Source: Flavobacterium sp. DG2-3 (lineage in GTDB: Bacteria; Bacteroidota; Bacteroidia; Flavobacteriales; Flavobacteriaceae). Taken from it: a stretch of DNA of 64,000 nucleotides. Below are positions 9,616-16,636 of this stretch, in pieces. The notes under the pieces were generated by a model that ran no database searches, was not told the DNA's origin, and was given only the letters and a program-made list of their open reading frames with translations. The DNA is taken from assembly GCF_030730925.1 (NCBI RefSeq), contig NZ_JAVAMB010000008.1, positions 186,001 through 250,000 of the forward strand, written 5' to 3'. Position 1 is the first letter of the stretch, and each line of letters opens with the position of its first letter. The translations under genes were made by a program, and so were the position numbers.

Positions 9616-10107
9616 ATGAAAAGAAACCAAACAACATTTTTGATTTTATTTGTCATGAGCGTTTTCTTAGGAACCAAAACTTATTCGCAAGAAAGTATTG
9701 TCGTTGCAGGCGGAAAAGGCGCTGGAGCTGGAGGAACTGCAAGCTACTCAGTAGGGCAGGTTTCCGACTTAAGCCTGAAAGGAAGCGGCGGATTTGCCCA
9801 TGAAGGAGTTCAGCAGGCCTATGAAATAGCTACGTTAGGGGCGGATGAGTTTAAGGAAATTAATCTTGTGATTACTGCTTATCCTAATCCTACGATTGAT
9901 GTTTTAAATCTAATTGTGTCTGATAATCAATACAATGATTTATCATTTACTCTTTTTGATATCAACGGAAAAATTGTTGCAAATACTTCAAAGGTAACTT
10001 CCTCAGAAACAAAAGTTTCTATGCAAGGATTAGCGAAGGGAGTTTATTTTCTTGCAGTAAACAGAAGCTCTAAAGCAATTAAAACTTTTAAAATTATTAA
10101 AAAATAG
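9616..10107 (+). CDS. Small secreted protein with T9SS type A sorting domain
   Basis: 163 aa. Signal peptide about 1-24 (FVMSVFLGTKTYSQ). Residues 25-70 form a Gly/Ala-rich stretch (VVAGGKGAGAGGTASYSVGQV), a pattern common in flavobacterial surface proteins of unknown function. Residues ~90-163 are a type A sorting domain (AYPNPTIDVLNLIV ... KTFKIIKK). The mature part is therefore very short, about 60 residues. The gene lies 23 bases before another secreted protein on the same strand and is probably in one operon with it. A TATATTTG -7 element lies at 9586-9593. A structural or adhesive surface role is inference. Confidence 0.8.
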   Translation: MKRNQTTFLILFVMSVFLGTKTYSQESIVVAGGKGAGAGGTASYSVGQVSDLSLKGSGGFAHEGVQQAYEIATLGADEFKEINLVITAYPNPTIDVLNLIVSDNQYNDLSFTLFDINGKIVANTSKVTSSETKVSMQGLAKGVYFLAVNRSSKAIKTFKIIKK

Positions 10108-10130
10108 AAATTTAAACCGTAGAAAAATAT

Positions 10131-11165
10131 ATGAAAAAAATTACTTTGGCATTACTATTACTAAGTTCTTTTACTATTTTATTTGCTCAAGCACCACAAA
10201 AAATGAATTATCAGTCTGTTATTCGTAAGGCAGATGGGACTTTGTTAGCAAATACTCTAGTTGGCATCAAAACTAGTATCTTATTAGGTTCCGTAACTGG
10301 AACAGCTTCTTATGTAGAAACACAAACTACCACAACAAACGCTAACGGATTAGCCACAATTGAGATAGGAGGAGGAACACCTGTAACAGGAACTTTTGCG
10401 TCTGTAGATTGGGGTGCAGGATCTCATTTTATTAAAACAGAAATAGATCCAGATGGAGGAGCTAATTATACCATTAGCGGGACAAGTCAGCTTTTAAGCG
10501 TTCCTTATGCATTATATGCAGGAAGCAGTAAAACGAACGGAAAAACGAGTATTATAATTACGGGAGATATTACAGATGCACAGGCGGCGGCGCAAATAGC
10601 GGCAGAGTTGGGGCCTTATACAGAAAACATATATATTATGAATACTGTAAATTTAACAACAGTAGACTTAAGTGAAGTAAAAAAAGTAGTAAACCTGAAT
10701 GTAAGTGATAATTTAAAATTAACGACATTAAATCTTAGTAATTTAAGTGAAATTTTTGATGATTTAAATATATCAGATAATGCGAAATTAAGTTCGGTGT
10801 CACTTCCTGTTTTAAAAATAATACATGGATATGATACAAATATCTCAAAAAACTCTTCTTTAACATCTATTTCTTTACCTGTATTAACTAAAACTATTGA
10901 ACTTCGTTTTACTTATAATCCCGTATTGACTTCTATTGATGTTCCCTTATTAACTTCGGTTAATAATAATCAAGGGATTGGTTTTTGGTATAATGCTCTT
11001 CCTAGTTCTCAAATTAATTTAATTTTAAGCAGATTAAAAAATTTAACCTCCAAAGGAAATTATATTCAATTAGAGAATCAAAACCCGGCAGCTCCTCCAA
11101 CAGGTCAAGGAATTATAGATAAAGCATTTTTGGTTGACAGAGGAGATATTGTAACTACTGATTAA
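10131..11165 (+). CDS. Secreted protein with Bacteroidota N-terminal domain and leucine-rich-like repeats
   Basis: 344 aa. Signal peptide about 1-19. Residues 20-130 (APQKMNYQSVIRKADGTLL ... LLSVPYALYAGSS) match the N-terminal domain that opens many flavobacterial surface and tail-fibre-like proteins. Residues 135-330 contain irregular leucine-rich or receptor-L-like repeats: lines of NLNVSDNLKLTTLNLSNLSE type spaced about 22 residues apart. There is no sorting domain at the C-terminus, so export would be by Sec only, or it stays attached to its T9SS-targeted neighbour. Ligand unknown. Confidence 0.75.
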   Translation: MKKITLALLLLSSFTILFAQAPQKMNYQSVIRKADGTLLANTLVGIKTSILLGSVTGTASYVETQTTTTNANGLATIEIGGGTPVTGTFASVDWGAGSHFIKTEIDPDGGANYTISGTSQLLSVPYALYAGSSKTNGKTSIIITGDITDAQAAAQIAAELGPYTENIYIMNTVNLTTVDLSEVKKVVNLNVSDNLKLTTLNLSNLSEIFDDLNISDNAKLSSVSLPVLKIIHGYDTNISKNSSLTSISLPVLTKTIELRFTYNPVLTSIDVPLLTSVNNNQGIGFWYNALPSSQINLILSRLKNLTSKGNYIQLENQNPAAPPTGQGIIDKAFLVDRGDIVTTD

Positions 11166-11193
11166 TTATAATATACATTAAATTATATTAAAA

Positions 11194-11219
11194 CACCGGT
11201 ACTGCTGGTGCTTTTTTTA
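11194..11219 (+). terminator. Intrinsic terminator
   Basis: CACC...GGTG stem with further pairing, followed by a T run, 28 bases after the stop of the LRR-like gene. Confidence 0.75.
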
Positions 11220-11329
11220 TCTCTAAATTTTGAAACTTTTTATCCAATTCATATAACAAGATATCATCAAAAAAGAACCAATTTTAAATTCATAAAAATC
11301 AGCAAATTATTAATTAAAAATTAAAAATC

Positions 11330-11449
11330 ATGAACAATATATTTAGAGGATTACTGGCAGGATATGGAGCTAAAAAGTTAGGCGGAGGCTGTTTTGGAAC
11401 AATTATAGTTTTCATTATTTTATGGGTTCTTTTAGGGCAATGCAGTTAA
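11330..11449 (+). CDS. 39-residue glycine-rich single-pass membrane peptide
   Basis: The frame starts at ATG 11330 and stops at TAA 11447. It encodes a basic/Gly N-terminal part (start MNNIFRGLLAGYGAKKLGGG) followed by one hydrophobic helix (FGTIIVFIILWVLLGQCS). The start is preceded by the AT-rich, SD-less sequence normal in this genome. It stands alone, upstream of the DUF808 gene and in the same direction. No family recognised; coding status rests on composition and on the clean hydrophobic pattern. Confidence 0.55.
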   Translation: MNNIFRGLLAGYGAKKLGGGCFGTIIVFIILWVLLGQCS

Positions 11450-11563
11450 GAAACCATTACAGAAAATTAGGAATAAAAATCATAAATTTTTGATGTGATA
11501 TTTTTGGGAAGATTCAAACAAAATGTATAGATTCGCGTCACTAAAAAAATAACAAATTAAAAG

Positions 11564-12448
11564 ATGGCTTCAGGTTTTTTCGTTCTATTAGATGATATCG
11601 CAGCAATTATGGATGATGTTGCAGTAATGAGTAAAATTGCAGCAAAAAAAACAGCTGGAATCCTAGGCGATGATTTAGCTGTAAATGCTGAAAAAGCTTC
11701 AGGATTCGCATCATCAAGAGAACTTCCTGTTCTTTGGGCAATTAGTAAAGGCTCTTTGCTAAATAAAATTATTATACTTCCAATTGCATTTTTATTGAGT
11801 GCCTTTTTGCCAGTAGCAATCATTGTTATTTTGGTTCTTGGTGGATTGTTTTTAGCATATGAAGGAGCAGAAAAAGTGTATGAGTTTATTGTTCCTCACA
11901 AACATGAAGAATCGGAAGGAATTACAGAAGAAACTCTAACTGAAGAACAAATTTTAGCAGTTGAAAAAACAAAGATAAAATCTGCTATCATAACCGATTT
12001 TATTCTTTCTGTCGAAATTGTAATTATCGCTTTAGGAACCGTTATAGAAGAACCTCTAACACAGCAAATCATTGTAACATCTATTATTGCTTTAATAGCT
12101 ACAATTGGTGTTTACGGTATTGTTGCTCTTATTGTTAGAATGGATGAAGCAGGTTACAAGCTTATTAAATTCAGCAAAAATGAAAAAAGCTTTTCTGCTA
12201 TGATAGGTAATGTTTTAGTAAAGGCACTTCCTTTGGTAATTAAAGGTTTGACTGTAATTGGGACAATTGCTTTACTTTTGGTTGCAGGAGGGATTTTTGT
12301 ACATTACATACCTTATTTCCATCATTTGTCAGAAGAAATTAAAATGCCTGCGATTATTAAAGAATTTGTAGTAGGGTTGGTTTTAGGATTTGCAGTTCTT
12401 TTGGTTGTTAACTTAGTAAAAAAGATTTTCAAAAAGAAAACGGTTTAA
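11564..12448 (+). CDS. DUF808 (YedI-like) inner-membrane protein
   Basis: 294 aa. The start ASGFFVLLDDIAAIMDDVA and the following MSKIAAKKTAGILGDDLAVNAEKASGF are the DUF808 signature; about six membrane helices follow. The usual family length is near 300, so it is complete. The family is widespread and its function is unknown. The gene has its own terminator and is probably monocistronic. Confidence 0.92.
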   Translation: MASGFFVLLDDIAAIMDDVAVMSKIAAKKTAGILGDDLAVNAEKASGFASSRELPVLWAISKGSLLNKIIILPIAFLLSAFLPVAIIVILVLGGLFLAYEGAEKVYEFIVPHKHEESEGITEETLTEEQILAVEKTKIKSAIITDFILSVEIVIIALGTVIEEPLTQQIIVTSIIALIATIGVYGIVALIVRMDEAGYKLIKFSKNEKSFSAMIGNVLVKALPLVIKGLTVIGTIALLLVAGGIFVHYIPYFHHLSEEIKMPAIIKEFVVGLVLGFAVLLVVNLVKKIFKKKTV

Positions 12449-12789
12449 TCTAATCTACATATAATATACAAGAACATCAGTCGAAAGGTTGGTGTTTTTT
12501 TTTGGGAGCAAAAATAACATTTTCAGTTCAAGTGCAGTCCCGCTATCCGCTATATCTTTTTTGATTCCGATGGTTATCGGAACCAAAAAAGGATGCCGCT
12601 TCTATCGGGGCTAGAATAGAAATTTTTATTTTCAAAAGAAATATTGGTAAGAATGTATATTTTTTTAATCAATAAAAACTTGATTTTTAGTTATTTAATT
12701 CCTTGCTGAAATTTTTAACATTTTGTTTTAAGCAACCATTGCAACTAATAGACATCTTCATAGTAATTAACAATTAATTATTATTTTAT
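12449..12789 (+). other. 341-base intergenic region with terminator and structured repeat
   Basis: Holds the DUF808 terminator (AACATCAG / TTGGTGTT then nine T, 12473-12503), the structured element at 12536-12612, and the AT-rich promoter region of the following lipoprotein gene. I see no open reading frame worth calling. Confidence 0.7.
12536..12612. repeat. Structured intergenic element with nested stems (family F7)
   Basis: Three concentric stems can be drawn: outer AGTCCCGCTAT with ATCGGGGCT (12604-12612), middle ATCTTTTTTG with CAAAAAAGGAT, inner TTCCGAT with ATCGGAA. Two copies of CCGCT face each other as an internal loop between the outer and middle stems, which looks more like a conserved RNA or cruciform than a simple terminator. 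From memory, similar sequences recur between genes of many Flavobacterium species. Rfam flavo-1 is a candidate identity that I could not test. Confidence 0.65.
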
Positions 12790-13200
12790 ATGAAAAGTTT
12801 TAGCTTAAAATCAAGTTTAGTAGTATTATTTTTATCAATTACATTTGCATCATGCAGTAACGACGATGAAGTTCAAGCACCAGCTCCAACTTCTAAAGCT
12901 GCTTTAGTAACCGAAATTAAAGGACCAGCAACAGGAAAAGTAAATGAAGAATTAAGCTACGATGTAACGTATGTGGTAGATAACGCTTGTGCAGAATTTG
13001 ATAAAATCGCAGAAGTTACAATTGGAGACGTAAAAGGATTAGAAGTACTTGCAAAATACCCATCTGAAGTTTGCACACAACAAGTGCCAGAACCACAAAA
13101 AACAGTTTACAAATTTAAATCTGCAACAAAAGGAACTTTTGAAATCAAATTCAAAAAATCAGAAAAAGAATTCCTTACTCAAAAAGTAGTGATTGAATAA
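12790..13200 (+). CDS. Small lipoprotein of unknown function
   Basis: 136 aa. Lipoprotein signal with lipobox FASC at residue ~22, followed by SNDDE, an acidic start often seen in exported flavobacterial lipoproteins. The mature part is an Ig-like beta domain (KAALVTEIKGPATGKVNEELSY ... GTFEIKFKKSEKEF) that keeps two Cys (NACAEF and SEVCTQ) which could pair. No enzymatic motif. Not cotranscribed with neighbours on either side. Confidence 0.75.
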   Translation: MKSFSLKSSLVVLFLSITFASCSNDDEVQAPAPTSKAALVTEIKGPATGKVNEELSYDVTYVVDNACAEFDKIAEVTIGDVKGLEVLAKYPSEVCTQQVPEPQKTVYKFKSATKGTFEIKFKKSEKEFLTQKVVIE

Positions 13201-13230
13201 TAAAAAATTTGGTTGAGTTTATTTAGGTTA

Positions 13231-13283
13231 AAAGCCATTTTGCTGAGACTTACTATTTAAGTTGATGTGAAATGGTTTTTTTT
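13231..13283 (+). terminator. Terminator-like hairpin after the lipoprotein
   Basis: AAGCCATTT and AAATGGTTT arms with a 30-base loop, followed by eight T. Confidence 0.6.
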
Positions 13284-13341
13284 CTAACTAAAAAATCTGA
13301 ACGAAAATTTCTATCTTTGAAAGATTAAATACATTAAGATT

Positions 13342-13587
13342 ATGGGAGCTTTAGAGTTGAGAGAAAGTGTTTTAGAATATATTAATACCGCCGATGAGCG
13401 ACTTTTAAAAGTAGTAAAAGCAGTTATTGAAAGTTATCAAGAAGAAGAAATAGTAGCATTTTCTGTAGAAGGAGAGCCAATTACGAGGAATGAGTATAAA
13501 GCTCAATTGGCTAATGTTAAATTAGAAATTGAAAGAGGCGAATATACTTCGCAAGAAGATTTAGAAAAAGAATCTGATAATTGGTAA
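13342..13587 (+). CDS. Antitoxin of a ParE/RelE-type toxin-antitoxin pair
   Basis: 81 aa, acidic. An N-terminal helical part (MGALELRESVLEYINTADER) is followed by a C-terminal region with VEGEPITRNEY, the pattern of short antitoxins partnered with RelE/ParE toxins in Bacteroidota. The toxin start lies 12 bases after its stop. A TATCTTTG -7 element is at 13312-13319. It should bind and neutralise the toxin and probably autoregulate the operon; DNA binding is inferred from the family. Confidence 0.82.
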   Translation: MGALELRESVLEYINTADERLLKVVKAVIESYQEEEIVAFSVEGEPITRNEYKAQLANVKLEIERGEYTSQEDLEKESDNW

Positions 13588-13598
13588 TAAACAAACCT

Positions 13599-13877
13599 AT
13601 GAAGGTAGTTTGGACTAACACAGCCAAAAATCAGTTAAGAACAATTTTTAATTTTTATAAAGAGAAATCTGTTCAAGGTGCTAATACTATTAAAAATGAA
13701 ATTCTAAATACAACTAAGAAAATACATTTTGCAGATCAATATCAAAAAGATGAAATTGAACCTGAATATAGAAGAATTATAGTTAGAGATTATAAAATAT
13801 TATATTTAGCAATAGATGAAGTAATTTACATTGCTAAAATATTTTCGACAAAGCGAAATTCTGTACGACAATTATAA
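13599..13877 (+). CDS. RelE/ParE-family toxin
   Basis: 92 aa starting at ATG 13599 (MKVVWTNTAKNQL); an in-frame TTG at 13581 overlapping the antitoxin stop is less likely. The fold signature of the superfamily is visible: an N-terminal WTNTAKNQLRTIFNFY helix-hairpin and the C-terminal YRRIIVRDYKILYLAIDEVIYIAKIFSTKRN strand set with conserved Arg residues. ParE members poison gyrase and RelE members cleave mRNA; which applies here cannot be told. Immediately followed by its own terminator. Confidence 0.88.
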   Translation: MKVVWTNTAKNQLRTIFNFYKEKSVQGANTIKNEILNTTKKIHFADQYQKDEIEPEYRRIIVRDYKILYLAIDEVIYIAKIFSTKRNSVRQL

Positions 13878-13899
13878 AGAGCTTTTAGGCTCTTTTTTT
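13876..13899 (+). terminator. Terminator of the toxin-antitoxin operon
   Basis: AAAGAGC / GCTCTTT stem overlapping the toxin stop codon, six-base loop, seven T. Confidence 0.85.
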
Positions 13900-13924
13900 A
13901 TATCATAAAGTTAAATAAACTCAC

Positions 13925-13955
13925 TTTGTCATTCCTCTAAAAAGTGTTATTTTTG
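13925..13955 (+). promoter_or_regulatory. Promoter of aguB
   Basis: TTTG at 13925-13928, 19 bases, then TATTTTTG at 13948-13955: a full match to the Bacteroidota consensus. The expected start is about 15 bases before the ATG at 13974. It also decides the start codon, because the in-frame upstream start at 13944 would lie inside the promoter. Confidence 0.85.
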
Positions 13956-13973
13956 CACTCTAAATTTTATGTC

Positions 13974-14864
13974 ATGGCGAAAAGAAAGTATAAAGTATCG
14001 GTTATTCAGTTAAATCTGAATGATGTTGCCGAAAATAATCTTAAAAAATGTATCAGCTGGGTAAGAGACGCTGCAAGCCAAGGTGCTGAAGTTATCTTAT
14101 TGCCTGAATTATATAGCAGTCATTATTTCTGCCAAAGCGAAGATGTAGACAATTTTGCATTAGCAGAACCATTATACAGTACTTCATTTATTGCATTCAG
14201 CGAATTGGCAAAAGAATTAGGAGTAGTAATTATTGTTCCTTTCTTCGAGAAAAGAATGGCTGGAATCTACCATAACAGTGCTTATATTATTGACACTGAT
14301 GGAACAGAGGCTGGTTTATACCGTAAAATGCATATTCCAGACGATCCGCATTTCTATGAGAAATTCTATTTTACTCCAGGTGATTTAGGTTTCCAAGCAA
14401 TCGAAACTAAAAAAGGAACAGTTGGAACTTTAATCTGCTGGGATCAATGGTATCCAGAAGCAGCTCGTATTACGGCGCTTAAAGGTGCAGAGGTTTTATT
14501 CTACCCAACAGCAATTGGATGGCATCCTAAAGAAAAAGAACAATACGGAGAAAACCAATACGGTGCTTGGATGAACGTTATGAAAGGCCATGCCGTAGCA
14601 AATGGAGTTTTCGTAGCAGCAGCAAACAGAATCGGTCTTGAAAAATATATCGATGGAACAGAAGGTATTCAATTCTGGGGTGCTTCTTTCATCGCTGGGC
14701 CACAAGGAGAAATCTTAGCGCAGGCATCTCACGATAAAGAAGAAATCTTAATTGCTGAGGTTGACTTGGATTTACAAGAAAATGTTCGCCAAAACTGGCC
14801 GTTCTTCAGAGACAGAAGAATTGATGCTTTTGGAGATATTACAAAAAGAGCAATCGATAAATAA
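13974..14864 (+). CDS. aguB: N-carbamoylputrescine amidase
   Basis: 296 aa nitrilase-superfamily hydrolase. The catalytic triad is visible as Glu45 (ILLPELYSSHYF), Lys118 (YRKMHIPDDPHFYEK) and Cys155 (GTLICWDQWYPEAARI). The DDPHFYEKFYFTPGD segment is typical of plant- and bacterial-type AguB. It converts N-carbamoylputrescine to putrescine, CO2 and ammonia. The partner agmatine deiminase, aguA, is 3.5 kb downstream on the same strand, which supports the substrate. Start chosen at ATG 13974 because of the promoter position. Ends in a perfect terminator. Confidence 0.95.
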   Translation: MAKRKYKVSVIQLNLNDVAENNLKKCISWVRDAASQGAEVILLPELYSSHYFCQSEDVDNFALAEPLYSTSFIAFSELAKELGVVIIVPFFEKRMAGIYHNSAYIIDTDGTEAGLYRKMHIPDDPHFYEKFYFTPGDLGFQAIETKKGTVGTLICWDQWYPEAARITALKGAEVLFYPTAIGWHPKEKEQYGENQYGAWMNVMKGHAVANGVFVAAANRIGLEKYIDGTEGIQFWGASFIAGPQGEILAQASHDKEEILIAEVDLDLQENVRQNWPFFRDRRIDAFGDITKRAIDK

Positions 14865-14883
14865 TTAGATTTATTTGAAATAT

Positions 14884-14917
14884 AAAAAAAGGATAAAATG
14901 TAAATTTTGTCCTTTTT
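14884..14917 (+). terminator. Intrinsic terminator of aguB
   Basis: AAAAAGGATAAAAT pairs with ATTTTGTCCTTTTT (one G-T pair), AT loop. The same stem sequence recurs at 16583-16616. Confidence 0.9.
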
Positions 14918-14990
14918 AATTTTGTGCATCTTTTGTAAGCTTCGGAGAAACGAAATATTTATAGCAAATAATAAAAGTTTACATTTAAAG

Positions 14991-15044
14991 CTCCAGCGGG
15001 GCGACATGTCTTTTTACAATCTAATACATGTCGCTCCGCTGGAG
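14991..15044. repeat. Inverted repeat, REP-like family F8 (CTCCAGCGGGGCGACATGT)
   Basis: Arms CTCCAGCGGGGCGACATGT (14991-15009) and ACATGTCGCTCCGCTGGAG (15026-15044) match at 18 of 19 positions. Flanking AAATATTTATAG (about 14954) and CTATAAATATTTTGC (about 15070) extend the dyad outward. GC-rich compared with surroundings. It resembles REP elements that are mobilised by RAYT-type tyrosine transposases; no RAYT gene is in this window. Confidence 0.75.
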
Positions 15045-15114
15045 TTTTTTCTGTTTTTTTGTTGAAATTCTATAAATATTTTGCTCCTCTGGAGCTTTTG
15101 TATATTTTTTATAA

Positions 15115-15150
15115 CAAAAAAGAGCTGTCTCAAATGAAACAGCTCCTTTT
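15115..15150 (-). terminator. Terminator of the OmpA-family gene
   Basis: Stem with AGAGCTGT / ACAGCTC pairing and A- and T-rich flanks, directly after the ompA stop on the minus strand. Confidence 0.8.
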
Positions 15151-15174
15151 CTTGTTTTTAGCTTTATATATTCA

Positions 15175-16434
15175 TTACTTCACTTGGAAAGTAACTCTTC
15201 TCACGATCTGACGTGCCTCTTTAGAATTTTTGTTAACAGAAGTATCTTCTCCGTTAGCAATTACATTCAATCTTGATGCATCAATTCCAGCGTTTACGGC
15301 TACTTTTTTCACAGCCTCAGCTCTTTTTCTAGATAACTCAGTGTTGTAATTTGTGTTTCCAATTTCGTCAGCATAACCAATAATGTCAGCAGATTTTCCT
15401 GGATTGTTTTTCAAGTATTTCACTAAGAAATCTACGCCTGATAAAGATGCGTTTGTAGGTTTAGACGAATTGAAGTCGAAATACACATTTACATAACCTC
15501 CGTTGATTAATTCCTCAACAGTATTGTTTGTAGCTGTTCCAGCACCTTTCTTTTCGTAAGTTTTGTCTAAGTAGCTTTCTAACTCATCTGGCACACCATT
15601 TTGATTCGTGTCAATTGATTGTCCTTTTGTGTTAACCGCAACACCTGCAATAGAATTTGGTTCTAAATCGTACAAGTCAGCAACTCCATCTTTGTCTGTA
15701 TCCAAAAGACCAGTTTCGATTAAGTCCACTCTTTGTTCCAATTCGCTAATTCTATCTTCTTCGCCAACCCAGTCAGCATGTTTTTCATTTTTACCTAAGT
15801 AGAAAGTTAAACCAACAGAAGCATTTAAAAGAACACCGTCAAAAGCACCTGTACTAGTGTTACCCATTCCGTCAAAGTTCCAGTTTTGTCTTCCGTTAAC
15901 AATTCCGGTAAGATCTCCTGTTAAAGCAACTCTATTGCTTAATCTGATTTGTCCAGTTAAACCAGCGATTCCGTGTGCCATGTAATCCTGTCCTCCAAAT
16001 CCTGTTTCAGTACTAATTTGCGAAACTCCAAAACCTCCATGTGCCAAAAGACCAATTGTGTTTGTCCAAGTTTCAAAATTTAAAGCACGTCCAACGTTGA
16101 TAACCCCTTGTAAACTTGCTCTCACATAACGGCTTTCAAAATCTGGAGTGTCTTTTTTCTCTTTAAATTGGTCGTAACCAACATCTAATTTCACACCAAA
16201 CTTTGGACTAAACATATATCTTACACCTAAATCTCCGTGGAAAAAGTTTAATGATTCTGTAGTATAACCTGGAGTCATTGTTCTGGTTGGTTTGTTAACA
16301 CCACCATTAAGTTCGATCGACCATTTGTTGAATTCTTGATCTACACTTGGTTTGGTAGAAGTGGTAGCCATATTTTGAGCGCCTGCCGCAAATGATAGTA
16401 ATAATAAGGATACTGATACTAATTTCTTTTTCAT
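15175..16434 (-). CDS. OmpA-family outer membrane protein
   Basis: 419 aa. Signal peptide 1-19 (LLLLSFAAGAQ). Residues ~30-225 form an eight-stranded OmpA-like barrel. Residues ~245-290 contain thrombospondin type-3-like calcium-binding repeats (DTDKDGVADLYDLEPNS, DTNQNGVPDELE). Residues ~310-419 form the OmpA peptidoglycan-binding domain with DFNSSKPTNASL, IIGYADEIGNTNYN and LSRKRAEAVKK. It links the outer membrane to peptidoglycan. This three-part design is the standard Bacteroidota type. The last ~170 bp upstream of the start hold the neighbouring terminator and its own promoter. Confidence 0.95.
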   Translation of the reverse strand: MKKKLVSVSLLLLSFAAGAQNMATTSTKPSVDQEFNKWSIELNGGVNKPTRTMTPGYTTESLNFFHGDLGVRYMFSPKFGVKLDVGYDQFKEKKDTPDFESRYVRASLQGVINVGRALNFETWTNTIGLLAHGGFGVSQISTETGFGGQDYMAHGIAGLTGQIRLSNRVALTGDLTGIVNGRQNWNFDGMGNTSTGAFDGVLLNASVGLTFYLGKNEKHADWVGEEDRISELEQRVDLIETGLLDTDKDGVADLYDLEPNSIAGVAVNTKGQSIDTNQNGVPDELESYLDKTYEKKGAGTATNNTVEELINGGYVNVYFDFNSSKPTNASLSGVDFLVKYLKNNPGKSADIIGYADEIGNTNYNTELSRKRAEAVKKVAVNAGIDASRLNVIANGEDTSVNKNSKEARQIVRRVTFQVK

Positions 16435-16582
16435 GATATCAAAAATTAAATTGTTTTTATTTTAAACTCTGAAACAAAATTAGCCGTCGAATTTTAGAAA
16501 GTGTTGTATATACTCTTACATAATTTCCATCTTTTGGCTTTTAATTATGTAAATCCGTTAAAATAAGTCTAATAGAAAGCAT

Positions 16583-16616
16583 AAAAAAAGGACAAAATTC
16601 ACATTTTGTCCTTTTT
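16583..16616 (-). terminator. Terminator of the beta-propeller lipoprotein gene
   Basis: Perfect stem AAAAAGGACAAAAT / ATTTTGTCCTTTTT with a TCAC loop. Confidence 0.9.
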
Positions 16617-16636
16617 GCTATCCTAAAAAAAATATA

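Larger units (their letters stand above)
14865..15174. other. 310-base intergenic region with two terminators and a repeat
   Basis: Contains the aguB terminator (14884-14917), the GCTCCAGCGGGGCGACATGT palindrome (14991-15044), a second fragment TTTGCTCCTCTGGAGCTTTT (15080-15099) related to it, and the ompA terminator (15115-15150). No coding potential seen. Confidence 0.75.

Noticed and set aside
13342-13877. Toxin-antitoxin pair as part of a mobile island
   Set aside because: No flanking repeats, integrase or tRNA; the pair alone does not indicate an island.
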